Origin: Brevundimonas sp. UBA2388
Lineage (GTDB): Bacteria > Pseudomonadota > Alphaproteobacteria > Caulobacterales > Caulobacteraceae
Direction of reading: 5' to 3'
Assembly (NCBI GenBank): GCA_002343425.1
Contig: DDSO01000149.1
Span: 1 to 10,861 of the forward strand
DNA: 10,861 bases
In this document: one piece after another, positions 6,922 to 10,861 of the stretch
Layout of the letters: the number at the start of each line of letters is the position of its first letter
How positions within the stretch are numbered: the first letter of the stretch is position 1
Notes under the pieces: model-generated
Seen by the model: only the letters and a program-made list of their open reading frames with translations
What the model was told of the DNA's origin: nothing
Databases searched by the model: none
Position numbers and translations under genes: made by a program

Positions 6922-7019
6922 AGTGGTTAGTGGCTAGTGGTTCGTGGCTGGCCGCCGCCTGTGCGAGAGCGCCGCCCTTCCGCCATCAGAGAAACAGCAA
7001 TCACTAACCACCAATCACT
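6922..7019. repeat. Heptamer-arm dyad repeat, copy 2
   Basis: The left arm is AGTGGTT AGTGGCT AGTGGTT CGTGGCT (6922-6949), again four heptamers followed by GGCC. The right arm (about 7001-7019) is the inverse TCACTAACCACCAATCACT. The core GCGCCGCCCTTCCGC is shared with copies 1 and 3 in the same orientation. The right arm overlaps the end of the small metallopeptidase gene and supplies its TGA stop (7015-7017 on the reverse strand). It lies between that gene and rlmN. Confidence 0.87.
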
Positions 7020-7428
7020 CGTCCACCTCGCCCTCCACCTCATCGATGCGGTCGTCGTCCAGCCCGAAATGGTGGCCGATTTCGTGGATCAGGACGTGGG
7101 CGATGATCTCGGACAGGCCGACGTCGCCGCGCTCGCACCATTCGTCGAGGATCGGGCGGCGGTAGAGGAAGATGCGGCTGGCCTCGGGCGCGGGACCCAG
7201 ACCGTCTCGGCCGCCGATGTCGACGCCGTGATAGAGGCCGGTCAGTTCGAACGGGTCCTCCATCTCCATCATCGCCAGCGTCTCCTCGTCGGCGAAGTCA
7301 TCGACGCGGATGACCACCTCGCCGGCCAGCGAGCGGAACGGTTCGGGCAGGGCGTCGAACGCCTCGCGCGCCAGCCGGGCGAAGTCGTCGAGGGAGGGGG
7401 CGGTTTGGGTGGTCCAGGTGGAGGGCAT
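7015..7428 (-). CDS. Small HEXXH zinc metallopeptidase family protein
   Basis: The 137-residue acidic protein has the zinc-binding motif HEIGHHFGLDD (His115, Glu116, His119), which fits HEXXHXXGXXD with Asp125 as a possible third ligand. Size and motif position near the C-terminus match the small zincin-like family Pfam Zincin_1 (formerly DUF1025), common in alphaproteobacteria and actinobacteria, whose cellular substrates are not known. There is no signal peptide or membrane segment, so it is probably cytoplasmic. ATG 7428 lacks a strong Shine-Dalgarno. The C-terminus is very acidic (EVEGEVDE) and the stop codon lies inside a heptamer-dyad repeat, so the repeat may have trimmed or set the end of the protein. 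It diverges from divL across a 191-bp gap. Confidence 0.85.
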   Translation of the reverse strand: MPSTWTTQTAPSLDDFARLAREAFDALPEPFRSLAGEVVIRVDDFADEETLAMMEMEDPFELTGLYHGVDIGGRDGLGPAPEASRIFLYRRPILDEWCERGDVGLSEIIAHVLIHEIGHHFGLDDDRIDEVEGEVDE

Positions 7429-7440
7429 CGGGCCAGACTG

Positions 7441-7550
7441 AGTGGTTAGTGGCTAGTGGCCGGCGCCTGCGGAGCCGATGTGGCGGCGTCGCCCTTCCGC
7501 AGGCCGTGAAGCTGCGATCACTAACCACTAGCCACTAACCACTCGCCACT
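7441..7550. repeat. Heptamer-arm dyad repeat, copy 3
   Basis: The left arm is AGTGGTT AGTGGCT AGTGG (7441-7459). The right arm (7516-7550) is the inverse and is extended (CACTAACCACTAGCCACTAA, then CCACTCGCCACT). The core GTCGCCCTTCCGC matches copies 1 and 2 in the same orientation. This copy lies in the divergent gap between the small metallopeptidase gene and divL, in the 5' regions of both genes, unlike copies 1 and 2, which follow stop codons. It leaves 69 bp before the divL start for promoter elements. Confidence 0.87.
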
Positions 7551-7619
7551 CCAACCCCTCGCCTCTCGCCCCCCATCAGGTATGGTTACCGAATCACGCC
7601 GGGGAGCTGACACGACATC

Positions 7620-9944
7620 ATGGCCGAGGCCGACATCGCCTATGTCGCGACCGCGGGCGCCGCGGGGCTGGCCCTGGCCCTCAGCGCCTGGGCGGCGCGG
7701 CTGCGCGGGCGGCTGGCGGCGCGCAACCAGGTGGCGGAGGCCGAACTGGCCGCGGTTCTGGTCGATCTGGCCGATCGCGACGGCGCCCTGGCGGCCTTTG
7801 AGGATGTGCGGCTGGCGCTGACGCCCGATGGCCAGACCAAACGGCTGGGGTCGCCGCAGGCGTGGAACACCCTGACCCGGGAACTGGCCGGCGACGGTGA
7901 AGAGCAGCGCGATCCGGGGCTGGTGGTGCTGGACGCCGTGCGGCGGGCGGCCGGACCGCGGCTGGACGCCCTGATCGGTCAGGGCGAGGCCTTTGACGCC
8001 GTGCTGGAAGGGTCGGGCGGGGCCTGGTCGGTCGAGGGCCGGTCTTCGGCGGGCGCGGCCTGGCTGAGACTGTCGCGGCTGGGGCTGGTCGGCACGGCGA
8101 CCGAGAGCGGGCTGGGCCTGCTGGCCGATTCCTATCCGGCCCCGACCTGGATCACCGACGCGGCGGGGCGGCTGGCCTGGGCCAACAAGGCCTGGCTGAC
8201 CGAGATGAAGGCCGACAGCGTCGAACAGGCACGTGAGAGGGGCCTCAGCTTCGATCGCGGGGCCGACGCCATCGTCGCCGAGGCGGGCCGGACGCGTCAG
8301 CCCCAGGACGGCTTCCGCTGGACCACCGGCGGCGGACGGCGGCGGGCCTGGCGGATCGTGGCCGAGCCGGTTCAGGGCGGCGCGGGCGCGGTGCTGGCCT
8401 TCGCCCTGGACATGACCGAGGCCGAGGAGACGCGCGACACCCTGCGTCGCCACGTCGAGGCCCATGACGAGACGCTGAACCATCTGGCCGACGCCGTGGC
8501 GATCTTCGGTCCGTCCAAACGTCTGGCCTTCCACAACACGGCCTTCCAGACCCTGTTCAACATCGATCCGGCCTGGCTGGACGAGCGGCCGACCCATGCC
8601 GAGCTGCTGGACCGGTTGCGCCAGCGCCGCCTGCTGCCCGAGGTCATCGACTACGCCGGCTGGAAGGCCAAGGAGCTGGACTTCTACGGCGCCTCGGCCG
8701 CCGCGCCGGACGACAGCTGGTCCCTGCCCGACGGGCGGACGCTGCGGGTGGTGCGCCAGCCGCATCCGCTGGGCGGGGTTTTGCTGCTGTTCTCGGATAT
8801 CACCGACGAGCTGAAGCTGCGCAGCCGGTTCAACGCCCAGATCCAGGTCCAGACCGCGACGCTGGACAAGCTGAACGACGCCGTGGCGGTGTTCGGTTCG
8901 GACGGACGGATCCGGTTGCACAATGAGGCCTTCGACGCCTTCTGGGGCGTGACGGGCGAGGCGCTGGACGCGGCGGGGGATTTCGACGCTGTCGCCGCCC
9001 TGTGCCAGTCGACCATGCCCGATCCGGCCCTGTGGCTGGGACTGAAGGCGCGGGTGGCGGACCCTGATCCCGAAAGCCGTGTGCCGATCGCGGGCGAGGG
9101 CAAGACCACCGACGGCCGCATCGCCTCATGGCTGACCCGGCCCCTGCCCGACGGCGCGACGCTGGTGGCCTTTTCGGACGTGACCGCCCGGCGCGGGCTG
9201 GAACAGGCGCTGGCGGCCAAGGCCCAGGCGCTGGAGGAATCGACGGCGCTTAAGCGCGAGTTCGTGGGCAGTGTCTCCTATGAACTGCGCACGCCGCTGA
9301 CGACCATTGTCGGATATTCGGAACTGCTGGAGATGCAGGCCGACCTGCCCGAGCGCAGCCGCCAGCATGCCGGGGCCATCCGGGTCGCCGCCAGCCAGCT
9401 GGCCAGCTCGATCGACGACGTTCTGGACATGGCCCAGATCGACGCCGGCGAAATGGAACTGCAGCTCGGCGATGTGCGGGTGCGCGACCTGATGGACGCG
9501 GCCGCCGAACGGGTCTGGGCGCGCATCGAGGCGCGCGGGGCCAGCCTGAGGGTCGACTGCCCCAACGGCCTGCGCCCCATCCGCGCCGACGCCCAGCGGG
9601 TCGGTCAGGCGCTGGACCACCTGCTGGACCACGCCGCCCGGGCCGTGTCGGAAGGCGGGTCCGTGATCCTGGCGGCGGAAGCCACGGCGTCGGAGGTCCG
9701 CATCCGCGTCGAGGACACCGGGCGCGGCATTCCCTATCACCTGCAGGCGCATGTCTTCGACCGGTTCGTCCGGCGCGAGCGCGGCGGGCCGGGCGTCGGA
9801 CTGGCCCTGGTCAAGGCCCTGGTCGAACTGCACGGCGGCTGGGCCGAGGTGGAAAGCGAGCCCGGCAAGGGCGCGACCTTCATCCTGCATCTGCCGCTGG
9901 AAGCCGCGGGCGTGGCGGCGGCGCCGGAGTTGAGGCTCGGCTGA
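7620..9944 (+). CDS. divL: Cell-cycle regulator DivL, tyrosine-containing pseudo-histidine kinase
   Basis: The 774-residue protein is close in length to C. crescentus DivL (769). A single N-terminal membrane segment (about 8-28) is followed by a poorly conserved region and recognisable PAS domains near 170-270, 288-400 and 418-530. The dimerisation helix carries FVGSVSYELRTPL, with Tyr554 where kinases have the phospho-accepting histidine; this matches DivL Tyr550. The ATPase-like domain keeps DTGRGIP (699-705), FDRF (713-716) and GPGVGLAL (723-730). The usual N-box asparagines are absent (ALDHLLDHAARAV), suggesting weak or altered ATP binding. In Caulobacter, DivL sits at the new pole, binds phosphorylated DivK and controls CckA kinase activity and so CtrA. 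A GAATC (7591-7595) lies 25 bp before ATG 7620; GGGGAG at 7601-7606 is a distant possible ribosome-binding site. Confidence 0.93.
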   Translation: MAEADIAYVATAGAAGLALALSAWAARLRGRLAARNQVAEAELAAVLVDLADRDGALAAFEDVRLALTPDGQTKRLGSPQAWNTLTRELAGDGEEQRDPGLVVLDAVRRAAGPRLDALIGQGEAFDAVLEGSGGAWSVEGRSSAGAAWLRLSRLGLVGTATESGLGLLADSYPAPTWITDAAGRLAWANKAWLTEMKADSVEQARERGLSFDRGADAIVAEAGRTRQPQDGFRWTTGGGRRRAWRIVAEPVQGGAGAVLAFALDMTEAEETRDTLRRHVEAHDETLNHLADAVAIFGPSKRLAFHNTAFQTLFNIDPAWLDERPTHAELLDRLRQRRLLPEVIDYAGWKAKELDFYGASAAAPDDSWSLPDGRTLRVVRQPHPLGGVLLLFSDITDELKLRSRFNAQIQVQTATLDKLNDAVAVFGSDGRIRLHNEAFDAFWGVTGEALDAAGDFDAVAALCQSTMPDPALWLGLKARVADPDPESRVPIAGEGKTTDGRIASWLTRPLPDGATLVAFSDVTARRGLEQALAAKAQALEESTALKREFVGSVSYELRTPLTTIVGYSELLEMQADLPERSRQHAGAIRVAASQLASSIDDVLDMAQIDAGEMELQLGDVRVRDLMDAAAERVWARIEARGASLRVDCPNGLRPIRADAQRVGQALDHLLDHAARAVSEGGSVILAAEATASEVRIRVEDTGRGIPYHLQAHVFDRFVRRERGGPGVGLALVKALVELHGGWAEVESEPGKGATFILHLPLEAAGVAAAPELRLG

Positions 9945-9948
9945 CGCC

Positions 9949-10032
9949 GTGTGGCTAGTGGCTGGTGTTGAACACGGCCGGCGGCTTTGACACCCCAGTC
10001 ACTAGTCACTAGCCACTAGCCACCAGCCACTT
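9949..10032. repeat. Heptamer-arm dyad repeat, copy 4 (divergent core)
   Basis: The right arm is the longest in the window: GTCACTA GTCACTA GCCACTA GCCACCA GCCACTT (9998-10032), five heptamers. The left arm (9949-9965) has GTGGCTA GTGGCTG. The centre differs from copies 1-3: it lacks CCCTTCCGC and has its own GGTGTTGAACAC and TTTGACACC pairing. It starts five bases after the divL stop and ends 14 bp before the next start codon, filling nearly the whole divL-HAD gap. Confidence 0.85.
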
Positions 10033-10046
10033 CCTGGACCTCCGCC

Positions 10047-10861
10047 ATGGCCAAGCCCCTCAAGACCGCGCTGATCTACGATTTCGACGGCACCCTGGCG
10101 CGCGGGAACATGCAGGAGGTCACCTTCATTCCGTCGATCGGAATGGGGGTCGGCGACTTCTGGGGGGAGGCGGACAAGCTGACCCGCGACGCCGACGCCG
10201 ACAACATCCTGATGTACATGCAGCTGATGCTGAAACAGGCGCGCGACAACAATGCGCCGATCACGCGCAAACTGCTGGCCGAACATGGGCAGGACGTGAA
10301 GCTGTTCGACGGTCTGAAGTCCGACCTGACCGGCAAGGGCTGGTTCGACCGCATCAATGCGATGGGAAAGAAGTACGGACTGGAGATCGAGCACTACATC
10401 GTTTCGGCGGGGCTCGAGGAGATGATCGACGGCTGCCCGATCCGGCCGGAGTTCCGGCACGTTTTCGCGTCCAAATTCGTCTATGACGAACACGGGGTGG
10501 CGATCTGGCCGGCCGTGGGGGTCAACTACACGACCAAGACCCAGTATCTGTTCCGCATCAACAAGGGCATCGAGGATCTCGGCGAGAGCATCAACGCGCA
10601 CATGCCCGAGGAGCAGCGACCGATCCCCTTCCGCAACATGATCTATTTCGGCGACGGCGAGACGGACGTGCCATCGATGGCGCTGATGCGCAAGAGCGGC
10701 GGGCACGCGATTGCGGTGCATCCGGCGGAGATGGGCAAGGGCTACGACACGTGCGTGGAATTGTTCCGCGCGGGGCGCGTGGATTTCTACGCCGCGGCGG
10801 ACTACCGGCGCGGCTCGGAGCTCTTCAAGCGCACCTGCCTGCTCCTCGACCGCATCCTCGC
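10047..10861 (+). CDS. HAD-superfamily hydrolase (phosphatase-like), 3' end outside window
   Basis: The frame is open from ATG 10047 to the end of the window (271 codons, no stop). All four haloacid-dehalogenase motifs are visible: motif I DFDGT with Asp12 (nucleophile) and Asp14, motif II Ser120 in IVSAG, motif III Lys164 in NYTTKTQ, and motif IV GDGETDVP with Asp203 and Asp207 for magnesium. This supports phosphate-ester hydrolysis through an aspartyl-phosphate, most like the phosphoserine-phosphatase branch, with a helical cap around residues 25-110. The substrate cannot be named. No signal peptide is seen, so it should be cytoplasmic. There is no clear Shine-Dalgarno before the ATG, which lies just after heptamer-dyad copy 4. 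It may be co-transcribed with divL. Confidence 0.88.
   Translation, partial: MAKPLKTALIYDFDGTLARGNMQEVTFIPSIGMGVGDFWGEADKLTRDADADNILMYMQLMLKQARDNNAPITRKLLAEHGQDVKLFDGLKSDLTGKGWFDRINAMGKKYGLEIEHYIVSAGLEEMIDGCPIRPEFRHVFASKFVYDEHGVAIWPAVGVNYTTKTQYLFRINKGIEDLGESINAHMPEEQRPIPFRNMIYFGDGETDVPSMALMRKSGGHAIAVHPAEMGKGYDTCVELFRAGRVDFYAAADYRRGSELFKRTCLLLDRIL

Noticed and set aside
5577..7550. Heptamer repeats as a CRISPR array
   Set aside because: The repeats are 7 bp, directly abutting and mirror-imaged, separated by genes, with no constant-length spacers and no cas genes.
7521..8921. A 466-codon reverse-strand frame over the first half of divL
   Set aside because: It is a shadow of divL, with Gln/Arg/Gly-rich composition and no motif; its end also runs into repeat copy 3.

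Overview
The window is a GC-rich alphaproteobacterial chromosome segment, most likely from the Caulobacteraceae (Brevundimonas or Caulobacter type). The best marker is a 774-residue, multi-PAS histidine-kinase-like protein with tyrosine in place of the phospho-accepting histidine (SVSYELRTPL). That is the signature of the cell-cycle regulator DivL. GC-rich codon use and the genes rlmN, katG and oxyR fit the same group, but the genus is inferred, not proven.

Layout. The left edge holds the last codons of katG (+), then a 172-bp noncoding dyad element, then oxyR (+) and a large M16 metalloprotease lipoprotein gene (+). The M16 gene meets a leftward set head-on, with only 3 bp between the two stop codons. 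Read in its own direction, that leftward set is: a small HEXXH metallopeptidase gene, rlmN, a DUF350 membrane-protein gene, and a membrane-anchored trypsin-like serine protease gene. To the right, divL (+) diverges from the small metallopeptidase gene and is followed by a HAD-family hydrolase gene (+) that runs off the window.

Functional grouping. KatG and OxyR form a peroxide-defence pair. This OxyR keeps the peroxidatic cysteine but has no other cysteine, and an ATAG-N7-CTAT sequence abuts its start codon. The DUF350 protein and the serine protease form a tight two-gene operon of membrane/envelope proteins. RlmN modifies 23S rRNA and some tRNAs. DivL would control polarity and the CckA-CtrA pathway.

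The most unusual content is intergenic. Four gaps (about 5577-5690, 6922-7019, 7441-7550, 9949-10032) each carry a long imperfect inverted repeat whose arms are tandem heptamers of the form AGTGGYT; three share an asymmetric core in the same orientation. The katG-oxyR gap carries a different long dyad, with arms made of about 9-bp units (CACAACGGA-like). A separate short dyad resembling REP elements lies at 5534-5570. No CRISPR, tRNA, rRNA, insertion sequence or phage gene is visible.
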